From: Spartobacteria bacterium LR76
Lineage (GTDB): Bacteria > Verrucomicrobiota > Verrucomicrobiia > Chthoniobacterales > Terrimicrobiaceae
Length of the DNA stretch: 64,000 nt
Reading direction: 5' to 3'
Assembly (NCBI GenBank): GCA_003054655.1
Contig: QAYZ01000016.1
Location: forward strand, 1,054,001 to 1,118,000
A program made the translations under genes and the position numbers. The notes under the pieces were generated by a model. The model worked only from the letters and a program-made list of their open reading frames with translations. It was not told the origin of the DNA and ran no database searches. This document shows positions 37,389-49,945 of this stretch, in pieces. Every line of letters starts with the position of its first letter. Position 1 is the stretch's first letter.

Positions 37389-38566
37389 TCGAACAAATTC
37401 GTGGCGGCGTGACAGCCGCGGCTGGCTTCCTCTGTGGAAGCACATCGGCTGGAATCAAGAACCCGCAGGCTCCTCGCGAGGATCTCGCGCTGGTCTACTC
37501 GGAGCTGCCCGCCGTGGCGGCCGGCACCTTTACGACCAACCTCGTCAAGGCTGCTCCCGTGCGCGTGTCGATGGAGCACATCGCCTCAGGAGAAGCCCGC
37601 GCCGTGGTGCTCAACAGCGGCAATGCCAATGCCTGCACCGGCCCCGATGGCCTCAAGGATGCCCGCCGGATGGCGGTGAGCGCCGGACTCGTCCTTGGTG
37701 TCGCCGGTGAGGAGGTTCTCGTCTGCTCGACTGGCCGCATCGGCGTACGCATGCCGATCGCTCGCATCGAGGAGTCGATTCCACGCATCAAGCTCTCCAA
37801 CACAGCGAGCCTGAAGTGCGCCAAGGCCATCATGACCAGCGACACCTTCCCGAAGGAAATCGCCGTGCGCGTCGAGACTCCGAAGGGCGTCTTTCACGTC
37901 GGCGGCATCGCCAAGGGCGCAGGCATGATCGATCCCAACATGGCCACCATGCTGTGCGTGATCACGACAGACGCAAAGGTCTCGCAGGCTGATCTCAAAA
38001 AGGTCCTCGGCGGCGCGGTGGAGGATTCCTTCAACCGCATCACCATCGACGGTGACATGAGCACCAACGACACCGTGATCGCCCTGGCCAACGGCGCATC
38101 CAAGGTGCGCCCTCCCCTCGCCCTCCTGCGCGAGGCCTTTGACGCTGTCGCCCAGACGCTGGCCCGCATGATCGTCAAGGACGGCGAAGGCGTGACAAAG
38201 TTTGTCGAGATCGCCCTTACCGGCGCGGCCTCCAAGGAAGACGCTCGCAAGGCCGCCGAGGCCATCGCCAACTCCACACTCGTGAAATGCGCCTGGGCAG
38301 GTGGCGACCCAAACTGGGGCCGCATCATGGACGCCATGGGCTACTCGGGCGCGAAGCTGGTGGAGGAAAAAGTCTCCATCGACTACGAAGACCTCCCGCT
38401 CGTGCGCGGCGGTCTGGTCACCGATACGCCTTGGAAAAAAGTCCAGGCCGTGGCGGCCCGGAAGGAATTCCGCATCGGTGTCGATCTCGGACTCGGCAGG
38501 TTTTCCCACACCGTGTGGACGACCGACTTGACCGAGGAATACGTCCGGCTGAATCTCGGGGAGTAA
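37385..38566 (+). CDS. argJ: Bifunctional ornithine acetyltransferase/N-acetylglutamate synthase
   Basis: ArgJ recycles the acetyl group between N-acetylornithine and glutamate, giving the cyclic arginine pathway. The 393 residues start at the ATG overlapping the argC stop. The autocleavage site is in KGAGMIDPNMATMLC (about residues 180-194); the Thr becomes the N-terminal nucleophile of the beta chain. GNANACTGPDG and SNDTVIALANGA-like blocks and the C-terminal CAWAGGDPNWGRIMDAMG are present. Whether it is bifunctional or only recycles cannot be told from sequence; no argA is seen in the window. Confidence 0.96.
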   Translation: MIEQIRGGVTAAAGFLCGSTSAGIKNPQAPREDLALVYSELPAVAAGTFTTNLVKAAPVRVSMEHIASGEARAVVLNSGNANACTGPDGLKDARRMAVSAGLVLGVAGEEVLVCSTGRIGVRMPIARIEESIPRIKLSNTASLKCAKAIMTSDTFPKEIAVRVETPKGVFHVGGIAKGAGMIDPNMATMLCVITTDAKVSQADLKKVLGGAVEDSFNRITIDGDMSTNDTVIALANGASKVRPPLALLREAFDAVAQTLARMIVKDGEGVTKFVEIALTGAASKEDARKAAEAIANSTLVKCAWAGGDPNWGRIMDAMGYSGAKLVEEKVSIDYEDLPLVRGGLVTDTPWKKVQAVAARKEFRIGVDLGLGRFSHTVWTTDLTEEYVRLNLGE

Positions 38567-38574
38567 TTTCATCC

Positions 38575-39456
38575 ATGAGCAGTTTGCTTTCACCCGAGGC
38601 CCGTTCCGAGACGCTGATCGAGGCGCTCCCGTTCATTCAGAAGTTCCGCGGCCAGACCTTTGTCATCAAGTATGGCGGCGCGGCCATGGAGGAGGAGCAG
38701 ATCGTCGAGCGGTTCCTCCGCGATGTAGTGTTTCTGGAGGCCGTCGGCATCAATCCCGTGCTCGTCCACGGCGGAGGGAAGGCCATCACCGCCCGCATGC
38801 GCGAGGCCGGTCTCAAAGCGCAGTTTGTCAACGGGCTTCGCGTTACCGACGCCGAGTCGATCAAGATCGTCGAGCAGACTCTCGATGGCGTGATCAACCC
38901 GCACATCGTCGACGTCATCAATCAGTATGGCGGCAAGGCGAAAGGCTTTTCCGGCAAGGATGTCTTTGTGGCAAAGAAGATGCGCCCGCAGCGTATCGAC
39001 TCCGGCGAGGAGATCGACATCGGTTTCGTGGGTGAAGCCGCCAAGATCAATCCCAAGGCCGTCAGCGACTGCATCCATCAGGAAATCGTCCCGGTCATCA
39101 GCCCGATCGGAGCCGATGCCAATGGCGTGGTGCTCAACATCAATGCCGATATTGCCGCCGCCGCTCTCGCCACAGCGCTCCAGGCGGCCAAGTTGATCTA
39201 CGTCAGCGATGTGCCCGGCATCATGCGCGACCCGAGCGAGAAAGACTCCCTTATTCCCTCGATTCATGCCTCGCAGATCGAGACGTTGATCAAGCAGAAG
39301 GTGATCGATGGCGGCATGATCCCCAAGGTCCAGTCCGCCGCCGGGGCGCTGAGCAATGGCGTGGGCAAAGTGCACATGATCGGCGGTCATATCCAGCACT
39401 GCCTGCTGCTGGAGATCTTCACCTCCGACGGCATCGGCACCGAGCTCACCTGCTAA
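38575..39456 (+). CDS. argB: Acetylglutamate kinase
   Basis: ArgB phosphorylates N-acetylglutamate, the second step of arginine synthesis. The 293 residues have the amino-acid kinase fold: FVIKYGGAAMEEEQ (about residues 28-41), VLVHGGGKAITARM, NINADIAAAALATALQAAKL and the C-terminal GGMIPKVQSAAGAL. The N-terminal helix (LSPEARSETLIEALPFIQKF) is typical of arginine-sensitive hexameric enzymes, so feedback inhibition is likely. It starts 8 bases after the argJ stop. A long terminator follows. Confidence 0.96.
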   Translation: MSSLLSPEARSETLIEALPFIQKFRGQTFVIKYGGAAMEEEQIVERFLRDVVFLEAVGINPVLVHGGGKAITARMREAGLKAQFVNGLRVTDAESIKIVEQTLDGVINPHIVDVINQYGGKAKGFSGKDVFVAKKMRPQRIDSGEEIDIGFVGEAAKINPKAVSDCIHQEIVPVISPIGADANGVVLNINADIAAAALATALQAAKLIYVSDVPGIMRDPSEKDSLIPSIHASQIETLIKQKVIDGGMIPKVQSAAGALSNGVGKVHMIGGHIQHCLLLEIFTSDGIGTELTC

Positions 39457-39471
39457 GCGCTCATCTCATCG

Positions 39472-39507
39472 CGTAAAAAGAGGAACTCTTTAGTTCCTCT
39501 TTTTACG
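39472..39507. terminator. Terminator after argB
   Basis: The perfect 16-bp stem CGTAAAAAGAGGAACT (39472-39487) and AGTTCCTCTTTTTACG (39492-39507) has a CTTT loop. Its AT-rich base gives a U-run in both directions. It closes argCJB and lies just before the histidine kinase frame. Confidence 0.88.
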
Positions 39508-39545
39508 TGAAATTCCATCGCGGTTCGTATTACGTATACACCGTC

Positions 39546-42500
39546 TTGGCGAAATCCAAAGTCAGGTTCCGGCAGTCCTTGCGGACAAAGACCCTCCTGC
39601 TTGCGGGCGGGATTCTTTTGGCTCTCGTCTTCCTGGGGGGGGCTCTGACGTCCTTTCAACTCCACTCGACGTTCGAAGCCCTGGAGGTTTCCCTCCGCCG
39701 GGAACAGATCGAGCGCATCACGGTCCAGTTCCGTCACATCGGAGAACTGCAAATGCTCCTCATCAAGGAGTGGGCAGAGTGGGACGAAGCCTACAACTTC
39801 ATGAAAGGCAGCAGGCCAGACTATCTTTCGATCTACTTCGATCCCGGCCAGAATACGACCGGCGAGGATGTTGTCCTGTTTTTCGATACGGAGAAAAAGC
39901 TGGTGGCCACCCGGTGGCTGAAAGCGGCGACCAATCTCACCGCCCCCCTGTCACCCGAGGCCCTTCACGCGATCACCGCAAGTTCCTTCCTCTCGACCGA
40001 GAGAAAAATGGGCATCGTGGCGGAAAACGGGCGCCTGATGTTGCTCATCGTCAGCCCCATCACCCATACCAATCAATCAGGCCCCCCCGAGGGCTGGACG
40101 GTCTTCGGACGCTGGCTCGACATCAAGTGGTTGAACGACACTTTTGACCTCGTGGGCACCCGGGTTGTGCAGCTTCGGTTGGGATCGGAATCTACGCTCG
40201 CCATGGACTCTGGCAGTCCGGTCCTCCCAGCGACTCCAACCCCTGACCTATCGCTTCGGGCTGTCCGGTACGATGAGTCGACCGACACCGTCACGTTTTA
40301 TATTCCCACGCTCTCCCCGAATGTCCTGGCCGAGATCGATTTCTCTGCTCCCGTGGAGATACTGGACTCGGCGCTGGTTGCTCGGAACAGGATTCTCTTC
40401 TGGGGAACCATCGGCGGTATCATTCTGGTGGTGCTGCCTTTGCTCGTCTTTGAGTGGTCGGTGTTGCGTCGCCTTTCCATCCTGGATCGGGACATTCAAG
40501 ATCTTTCCAAACCCGGCGCCCGCGAGTTGGACACCTCGGGCAATGACGAGTTCTCCCGGCTGGCAGCCTCGATCAACCGGCTGATGGCGTCCGAACGCTC
40601 GTACTCCGAGCGCCTGAAAGAAAGCGAAACCCGTTTCCGCGAGGCGATGGAACACTCGCCCGTGGGCATGGCCATCGTGGAACTCAATGGTCGCTGGCGG
40701 GAGAGCAACTCCGCTCTCCGCTCGTTTCTCGGATACTCTGTCTCCGAATTGGGTGCGCTCTCGTTTCAGGAAATCACCTTCCCCGAGGATCTGGAAGCCG
40801 ATCTTGCCAACGTGCAAAAGCTCATCGAAGGCGAAATCCCCAGCTATCAGATTGAGAAACGGTACATCCGCAAGGATGGCGTCGTCGTCTGGGCGCTGCT
40901 CGCCGCCTCCATCATTCGAGATGACGACGGCAAGCCAAAGTATTTCGTCTCGCAGGTGCTCGACATCGACGAAAGCAAGCGGACCGCCCGCATCCTGAGC
41001 GAAGCCCAGGCCAACGATCGCGCCATCTTTGAGGCGATCGGCGATCCCATCTTTGTCCATGAGTTCGACGAATATGGTGATCCCGGCAATCTGTCTTACG
41101 TAAACTCGGCCGCGTGCAGCCTGCTCGGGCTGTCCCGGGATCAACTGATGCAACGAAAGATCAGCAGCCTGGAAAACCTGCCGGATCACCGGAGCAAACA
41201 GATCTCTGCCGAGGTATTGACCACAGGCTCGGCCACCTATGAGACCGAGCTGGTTTCTGCGGATGCCGCCAGGATTCCCGTGGAGATCCACGCGAGCCTC
41301 ACCTCTCTCTCGGGAACAAAAGTCTGCATCTCCGTAGCCCGGTCGCTGGTATTCCGCAAAGCCATCGACGCCCAACTCCGGGCCTCAAAAGAGGCTGCGG
41401 AACGAGCCAACAAAGCCAAAAGCGACTTCCTCGCCACCATGAGCCACGAAATTCGCACTCCGCTCCATGGAGTCATCGGTTTCGTTTCCCTGCTCAAGCA
41501 GACCCGCCTTTCCGACGATCAACAGGAAATCGTCGGAAGCATCGAGCAAAGCAGCCGCCTCCTGCAGGCGCTCGTCTCCGATGTCCTCGACGTTTCAAGG
41601 ATCGAGGCGGGGCGGCTCGTTCTGGAGATGCGGCCGATCAACCTCCGGCGACATCTTGAAAGCATCTGCCGGGGAGCGGAGTTGGAAGCCAGGCAGCGTG
41701 GACTGGAGTTCCGCAGCGACTTCGATGCCTCACTCCCCGAGGTCGTCCTGGCCGATTCTCTCCGTATCAACCAGATCCTCGGCAACCTCATCGGAAACGC
41801 TCTAAAATTTACCGACCGGGGCACCGTCAGCCTGAGTGTTCGCGCGGTCTGCTCCCCTTCCCTTCCGGGCTGTGAACTGCTCTTTTCTGTTTCGGATACG
41901 GGCATCGGTATATCGCCCGCCCAGCTCCAGCGTCTTTTCCAACCCTTCACCCAGGCGGACTCCTCGCTGTCGCGCAAATATGGCGGCACCGGGCTCGGTC
42001 TGACCATCGTGCGAAGCCTTTGCGAACTGATGGGCGGCAGCGTCGATGTCGTAAGCACTGAGACCGAGGGCTCGACCTTCACCGCCCGGATCAAAGTTCA
42101 AACCGTGATCGAAAATGCGCCCGCCGACGAGGCATCTTGCGGGCCGTCACCCAACCTTTCCGACCGAACCCGGGGGATCAGGATTCTGATTACAGAGGAC
42201 AATCCCCTGAATCGAAAGCTCCTGAAGCGCATGCTCGAAAAGACCTCGGCCGAGATTCACACTGCGAGCAACGGAGTGGAGTGTGTCAAAACGATGGAAT
42301 CTTCACCTCACGACATCATCTTCATGGATGTCAGCATGCCCGAAATGGACGGCCTTGAGGCGACGCGGCTCATCCGCCGGCTCGAGAAAACCAGCCACCT
42401 GGCCCCGGTGGTCATCATCGCGCTCACCGCAGGCGTCTCCGAGGCTGACCGGGCGAGCTGTATCGAAGCGGGCATGGACCTGTTCCTGGGGAAACCCTTC

Positions 42501-42587
42501 ACCGGCGAGAGCCTGAATCAGGTCCTCACCGAGGCAATGGCCCGGCTAAGTCGAGAGCGCACCAGCAACGACACTCCCGGCACCTAA
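39546..42587 (+). CDS. Hybrid sensor histidine kinase/response regulator (CHASE4-PAS-PAS-HisKA-HATPase-REC)
   Basis: This is about 1013 residues from TTG 39546; GTG 39507 is also in frame but lies in the argB terminator. An N-terminal membrane segment ([21 protein letters not shown]) is followed by a CHASE4-like extracytoplasmic sensor ([13 protein letters not shown]), a second membrane segment ([18 protein letters not shown]) and a HAMP-like linker. Two PAS domains follow. The kinase core has [15 protein letters not shown] (His 634), and the ATPase domain has [15 protein letters not shown]. The receiver carries its phospho-acceptor in [13 protein letters not shown] (Asp 928). No DNA-binding output or partner regulator is adjacent. 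Confidence 0.9.
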   Translation: MAKSKVRFRQSLRTKTLLLAGGILLALVFLGGALTSFQLHSTFEALEVSLRREQIERITVQFRHIGELQMLLIKEWAEWDEAYNFMKGSRPDYLSIYFDPGQNTTGEDVVLFFDTEKKLVATRWLKAATNLTAPLSPEALHAITASSFLSTERKMGIVAENGRLMLLIVSPITHTNQSGPPEGWTVFGRWLDIKWLNDTFDLVGTRVVQLRLGSESTLAMDSGSPVLPATPTPDLSLRAVRYDESTDTVTFYIPTLSPNVLAEIDFSAPVEILDSALVARNRILFWGTIGGIILVVLPLLVFEWSVLRRLSILDRDIQDLSKPGARELDTSGNDEFSRLAASINRLMASERSYSERLKESETRFREAMEHSPVGMAIVELNGRWRESNSALRSFLGYSVSELGALSFQEITFPEDLEADLANVQKLIEGEIPSYQIEKRYIRKDGVVVWALLAASIIRDDDGKPKYFVSQVLDIDESKRTARILSEAQANDRAIFEAIGDPIFVHEFDEYGDPGNLSYVNSAACSLLGLSRDQLMQRKISSLENLPDHRSKQISAEVLTTGSATYETELVSADAARIPVEIHASLTSLSGTKVCISVARSLVFRKAIDAQLRASKEAAERANKAKSDFLATMSHEIRTPLHGVIGFVSLLKQTRLSDDQQEIVGSIEQSSRLLQALVSDVLDVSRIEAGRLVLEMRPINLRRHLESICRGAELEARQRGLEFRSDFDASLPEVVLADSLRINQILGNLIGNALKFTDRGTVSLSVRAVCSPSLPGCELLFSVSDTGIGISPAQLQRLFQPFTQADSSLSRKYGGTGLGLTIVRSLCELMGGSVDVVSTETEGSTFTARIKVQTVIENAPADEASCGPSPNLSDRTRGIRILITEDNPLNRKLLKRMLEKTSAEIHTASNGVECVKTMESSPHDIIFMDVSMPEMDGLEATRLIRRLEKTSHLAPVVIIALTAGVSEADRASCIEAGMDLFLGKPFTGESLNQVLTEAMARLSRERTSNDTPGT

Positions 42588-43211
42588 TCACCCGGCAGAA
42601 GAGCTTCGTTCCCCCTTCACCACCTGGCGACCGGCGGCAACGAAAAGATTGCAGGCCTCCGCGCAGAGAAGAGGAAGACTGCCGCCAGGAGCCAGCCCGC
42701 CTCCATCTGGATCGAGCGGAGGTTCACCGGGCTCCAGGCCCCAGAGTTTCCTGCGCTGGCAGGGAACTGCCCCGCAGCAAAGCTGCGCAACCACTTCTCC
42801 GGCCTGATCATCGGTGATCTTTTTAACCACTGCATACATGCCGGTTTGCCGCTCCAGTGTCGCCCTCAAGGGCGTCGCCGCGAGTTTTCCAGCCTGCGCC
42901 GCGAACGCCATGGCCACGGCGGCGGGATAGAGAAAATCGAGAGCGGCAAGCACCTCCCGGCTGTCCGCGAGCCGCATCTGCCAGCCATGCCGGAGATTGG
43001 CCGCCGTCTTCAAGGGCCGATAACGGCCCTCATCGTCGTACCGGGCGATCTCCAAAGCCTGCCATGGATCAGTCGATACAGAGAGATCGTCCCTGCCGGC
43101 ATCCTCCCAGTGCGAGAGGGAAAAATCCGTTCCGACGCTAACCTCTCCGACACGGAGCGGACCCTCTCTGAGAAGGGAGGCTAGGTATTCAGCAAATTCC
43201 GACCTCGGCAT
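42588..43211 (-). CDS. Cys-rich protein resembling the DR2241-type 4Fe-4S domain
   Basis: This 207-residue protein has an N-terminal part (EGPLRVGEVSVGTDFSLSHW, DLSVSTDPWQALEIARYDDE, YRPLKTAANLRHGW) that resembles the stabilising domain seen in Deinococcus DR2241-type CbiX paralogues. Its C-terminal part carries Cys in QLCCGAVPCQRRKLWGL and LPLLCAEACNLFVAAGR, which fits their 4Fe-4S domain. The match is from memory and is tentative. A CbiX-like protein without this part is encoded at 20.8-21.7 kb. The gene is alone and convergent with the histidine kinase, with no gap. Confidence 0.55.
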   Translation of the reverse strand: MPRSEFAEYLASLLREGPLRVGEVSVGTDFSLSHWEDAGRDDLSVSTDPWQALEIARYDDEGRYRPLKTAANLRHGWQMRLADSREVLAALDFLYPAAVAMAFAAQAGKLAATPLRATLERQTGMYAVVKKITDDQAGEVVAQLCCGAVPCQRRKLWGLEPGEPPLDPDGGGLAPGGSLPLLCAEACNLFVAAGRQVVKGERSSSAG

Positions 43212-43279
43212 GGCAAAGCATCACTGTGGGATGAACACAAGGAACGTCGCCCGAGCCATGCCGGGTGCAACCTTCTTTT

Positions 43280-43299
43280 GCCGCCTGACTCCAGGCGGC
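43280..43299 (-). terminator. Hairpin at the end of the atp operon
   Basis: GCCGCCTG (43280-43287) pairs with CAGGCGGC (43292-43299) around ACTC. Flanking TTTT and AAAA can extend the stem past a small bulge. It lies 6 bases past the atpC stop. A U-tract is lacking on the minus strand, so termination strength is uncertain. Confidence 0.5.
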
Positions 43300-43305
43300 A
43301 GAAAA

Positions 43306-43716
43306 CTAAAACGACCGGCGGCGCTTGACGCGCAGTTGCGCGACAGACTTCTGAATCGAGGCTTGGAAAGCGGCGCTCTGCTCATCGCTGAGCGACTCGT
43401 CCTTCATGGCTTCTTCCGCCCGGCGCATGGCATCTTCCGCGGCGCTTTCGTCGATGTCGGACTCGCGGATCGCCATGTCGGTGAGGACGGCGACCATGTC
43501 ATCGGCCACCTCGACAAATCCCTCGCCCACGGCGAGACGGATTTCCTCACCGCCCTTGATCACGCGCAGTTCGCCCGGCTTTAACTGCGTGAGCAGAGGC
43601 ACGTGCTGCGGCAGGACGCCAAATTCACCTTCGACGCCGGGAATCACCACGGAATCCACATCATCGGAGTACGTCTTGGCCTCGGGCGTTACGATTTCGA
43701 GTCGGAGAGTAGACAT
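43306..43716 (-). CDS. atpC: ATP synthase epsilon subunit
   Basis: Epsilon is part of the F1 central stalk and an intrinsic inhibitor of ATP hydrolysis. The 136 residues comprise an N-terminal beta sandwich (LEIVTPEAKTYSDDVDSVVIPGVEGEFGVLPQH region, residues 5-40) and a C-terminal helical hairpin (DIDESAAEDAMRRAEEAM, SAAFQASIQKSVAQLRV). The length is typical. It is the last gene of atpBEFHAGDC, 72 bases after atpD. A G/C hairpin (GGGCGG and CCGCCC) lies in that gap. Confidence 0.95.
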   Translation of the reverse strand: MSTLRLEIVTPEAKTYSDDVDSVVIPGVEGEFGVLPQHVPLLTQLKPGELRVIKGGEEIRLAVGEGFVEVADDMVAVLTDMAIRESDIDESAAEDAMRRAEEAMKDESLSDEQSAAFQASIQKSVAQLRVKRRRSF

Positions 43717-43788
43717 AGCGCGCTTGTTTTTTCGGGACTGACAAGCGGGCGGCCTTCACGACCGCCCGGCCCATCACATCACGGCTTC

Positions 43789-46084
<2,296 letters not shown>

Positions 46085-46090
46085 GGCGGA

Positions 46091-47626
<1,536 letters not shown>

Positions 47627-47638
47627 GGAGTGACCGGA

Positions 47639-48031
47639 TTAAAGTTGTTGAGAAAGAGTGTTGAGACGATTGCGAACGCTGCCGTCCCAAACGTCGCTGC
47701 CGACCTTGATGCGGATGCCCGCGAGGAGGCCGGGTTGCACGCGGAATTCCGCGGTAATGTCGTTGCCGAAGCGGGTCTTGAGATCCGCAAGGATGCGGTT
47801 CGACTCATCCTCGGACAATGCCAGGGCGCTTTCGATGACGGCATGGCGATTGGCGAGTTCGAGGCGGACGAGACGCGTATATTCCTTGAGGATTTCCAGG
47901 AAGCTGCGGGGCTTCTCCGAGACCAGGCGGTCTGAGATGTCCTTGACCCGTGCAGTGTCCAAACGTCCGTCGACCAGGCTGAGACGGTACATTTCCCTGG
48001 CGGCGCGGCGAGCTTCCCGGCTGATTTTCAT
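47639..48031 (-). CDS. atpH: ATP synthase delta subunit, unusually short
   Basis: Delta is the peripheral-stalk subunit that links F1 to subunit b. It has only 130 residues against the usual 175-185. The C-terminal part is complete (IESALALSEDESNRILADLK, LLAGIRIKVGSDVWDGSVRN, ending LNTLSQQL). The N-terminal six-helix domain is shortened: REARRAAREMYRLSLVDGRLD leads almost directly to EILKEYTRLVRLELANRHA, so about 50 residues seem to be missing from the middle of that domain. The position between atpF and atpA confirms identity. No frameshift is evident, so this looks like a genuine compact form. Confidence 0.9.
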   Translation of the reverse strand: MKISREARRAAREMYRLSLVDGRLDTARVKDISDRLVSEKPRSFLEILKEYTRLVRLELANRHAVIESALALSEDESNRILADLKTRFGNDITAEFRVQPGLLAGIRIKVGSDVWDGSVRNRLNTLSQQL

Positions 48032-48036
48032 GGCAG

Positions 48037-48546
48037 TTAGGCTGCGATTTCCTTCGAGGTTTCCTCGGTGAGGCGCTTCTGATCCTCGGGAGTGAGCACC
48101 TTGCCCACGACCTTGGCCGTGGTGTTGACGACGAGACCGACCATCTCGTGCTTCACTTCGGAGATCATCTTGTTGCGCTCCTGCTCGATCGACTGGTTGG
48201 CCTTGGTGATGATATTTTCCGCGTCGCTGATGGCCTTCTGGAGCTGCTTCTGGGAAATGGCATCGCTACTGCGACGAGCCTCCTCGATGAGGTGGTTGGC
48301 CTCGTCGTTGGCCTTGCGGAGCACCTCCTGATAGCGGAGTTCCGCCTCGGCGAGCTGCTTCTTGATGCGCTCGGCATTGTGCTGGCCTTCCTCGATGCGG
48401 CGACGGCGCTCGTTGAGAACCTTCAGGATCGGCCCGAAGGCAAATTTGCTGAGCACGCCGTAAACGATGAGAAACAGGATGACCTGGGCAATAAACTTGG
48501 GCCAGGTAACGCCGAAATTCTCGAAAAGTTGAGTGATGATGTCCAT
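48037..48546 (-). CDS. atpF: ATP synthase b subunit
   Basis: Subunit b forms the membrane-anchored peripheral stalk. The 169 residues have one N-terminal membrane segment (WPKFIAQVILFLIVYGVLSKFAF) and a long charged coiled coil (RRRRIEEGQHNAERIKKQLA, AISDAENIITKANQSIEQER). The end TPEDQKRLTEETSKEIAA contacts delta. It lies 5 bases upstream of atpH. There is a single b gene and no b' homologue, so a b2 homodimer is expected. Confidence 0.95.
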   Translation of the reverse strand: MDIITQLFENFGVTWPKFIAQVILFLIVYGVLSKFAFGPILKVLNERRRRIEEGQHNAERIKKQLAEAELRYQEVLRKANDEANHLIEEARRSSDAISQKQLQKAISDAENIITKANQSIEQERNKMISEVKHEMVGLVVNTTAKVVGKVLTPEDQKRLTEETSKEIAA

Positions 48547-48566
48547 GAAAACGCGAAAACAAAGTT

Positions 48567-48599
48567 TACGGCGTCGCCCGAATCGCGGACGACGCCGTA
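48567..48599 (-). promoter_or_regulatory. Intercistronic hairpin between atpE and atpF
   Basis: TACGGCGTCG (48567-48576) pairs perfectly with CGACGCCGTA (48590-48599) around 13 bases. In the mRNA it follows the atpE stop by 10 bases and precedes the atpF start by 20. There is no U-tract. It could protect an atpBE transcript 3' end and raise subunit c output. Confidence 0.6.
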
Positions 48600-48609
48600 G
48601 AAGCGATTC

Positions 48610-48858
48610 TTAGCGACCGCCGAAGGCCAGGATCAGGGCGTAAATGGCGATGGCTTCCGCCAGCGCCATGCCGAGAATGGCCACGGTGAGCACGCGTCCG
48701 AAGGCTCCCGGATTGCGACCGACGGCTTCAGCCGCCTTCGCGCCGACGAGACCGACGCCGATACCGGCGCCAGCGCCCGCCATACCGAGGGTGAAGCTAC
48801 CGGTGAGGCCGCCGGCCTCGGCAGCAGCTGCCAGGATGGGAAGGATCATGCTTGTCAT
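48610..48858 (-). CDS. atpE: ATP synthase c subunit
   Basis: The 82-residue proteolipid of the rotor ring has two membrane helices. The first has the Gly-rich GMAGAGAGIGVGLVGAKAAEA packing pattern, the polar loop is GRNPGAFGRV, and the second helix carries the ion-binding Glu in LGMALAEAIAIYALIL. The Na+-type ligand set (Gln in helix 1, Ser/Thr after the Glu) is not seen, so proton coupling is likely (inference). It lies between atpB and atpF, with a hairpin just past its stop. Confidence 0.96.
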   Translation of the reverse strand: MTSMILPILAAAAEAGGLTGSFTLGMAGAGAGIGVGLVGAKAAEAVGRNPGAFGRVLTVAILGMALAEAIAIYALILAFGGR

Positions 48859-48930
48859 ACTTGGTTCTCTATTAGGTGTTTATGTTTTCCTCGGTCGCCC
48901 GCGAACTTGTACGGTCCCGACCGGAAAGGG

Positions 48931-49797
48931 TTAGTGTTCCTCTTCTTCGTCGTGGGTGGTGGAGAGCTGGATGTACACTGCGCAGAGCAGCGTGAACACC
49001 AGCGCCTGAAGAACACCGACGAGCAGCTCGAGGAAATAGAAAGGAATCGGCACGAGAACACTCATGCACATGGAAACCAGGTCGGGCAGCCCCAGATCAC
49101 GGCCCAGATTGATCATCGAGCTCAGGAGGTTTTCGCCCGCAAAGACGTTACCGTAGAGTCGCAGGGACAAGGACACCGGACGGAAGAGGATCGAGATCAC
49201 CTCGATGATACCCACAAAAAAGAAAATGGGAGCCAGCAGGAGCGCCGCGATTCCCTTGAGGCCGCCCTTGACTCCAAAGATGTGAGCCAGAAAGTTTTTC
49301 ACCCCGACCTCGGAGAGCGTCCAATAGATCCAGAAGAACATGAATACCGTGGCCATGCCCAGAGTCATGTTCAGATCCGCCGTGGTCGGACGCAGGAGCG
49401 GCACGGTAATGTCAAAACCATGCCCGCTGTGATCCTCATGCCCCCAGCCGATCGATCCCACGCCGGGGAGCAGACCGAACCAGTTGGCGATGAGAATGAA
49501 GATGAAGAGACTGGCCAGGAGGCTGAAGACACGCCCGACCATGTGCTTGCCGACGATGCCTTCCAGCATGTCGTAAAGGAACTCCACCACCGCCTCGAAG
49601 AGATTCTGTGTCGGTCCAGGAACGAGCTGCATGTTGCGGGTCGCCTGCCGGGCCCAGAAGACGATCGCTCCCACGACGATGAACGTGGCGAGGATCGAGT
49701 TGGTCAGCCACTCAAAATATCCGACGCCGAGTTCGGACTCGCTGAAGTTCGGAGCATTCAGCGTTAGCGAAGAGGCGATGATCAAATTCAATAGCAT
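48931..49797 (-). CDS. atpB: ATP synthase a subunit
   Basis: Subunit a forms the stator ion channel. The 288 residues have about six membrane segments. The essential Arg lies in RPVSLSLRLYGNVFAGENLL (helix 4 motif, about residues 206-225). The earlier FILIANWFGLLPGVGSIGWG segment and the His-rich loop GHEDHSGHGFD are present. The C terminus is acidic and His-rich (STTHDEEEEH). It is the first gene of the operon; no atpI or atpZ precedes it in the 148-base upstream gap. Confidence 0.95.
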   Translation of the reverse strand: MLLNLIIASSLTLNAPNFSESELGVGYFEWLTNSILATFIVVGAIVFWARQATRNMQLVPGPTQNLFEAVVEFLYDMLEGIVGKHMVGRVFSLLASLFIFILIANWFGLLPGVGSIGWGHEDHSGHGFDITVPLLRPTTADLNMTLGMATVFMFFWIYWTLSEVGVKNFLAHIFGVKGGLKGIAALLLAPIFFFVGIIEVISILFRPVSLSLRLYGNVFAGENLLSSMINLGRDLGLPDLVSMCMSVLVPIPFYFLELLVGVLQALVFTLLCAVYIQLSTTHDEEEEH

Positions 49798-49945
49798 GTG
49801 GGAGAAAGTGTTCGGCCCCGGGAGGAAACTGCGCGACAGAAATAGCGTGCAGCCTCCTCACGGGGCGGAAAGGTTTGTGGTAAACAGGCGTTAGATGGCC
49901 TGCAAGCAAAAATCGGAAAAGAAAATATTAATGACGTTTAGCAAG

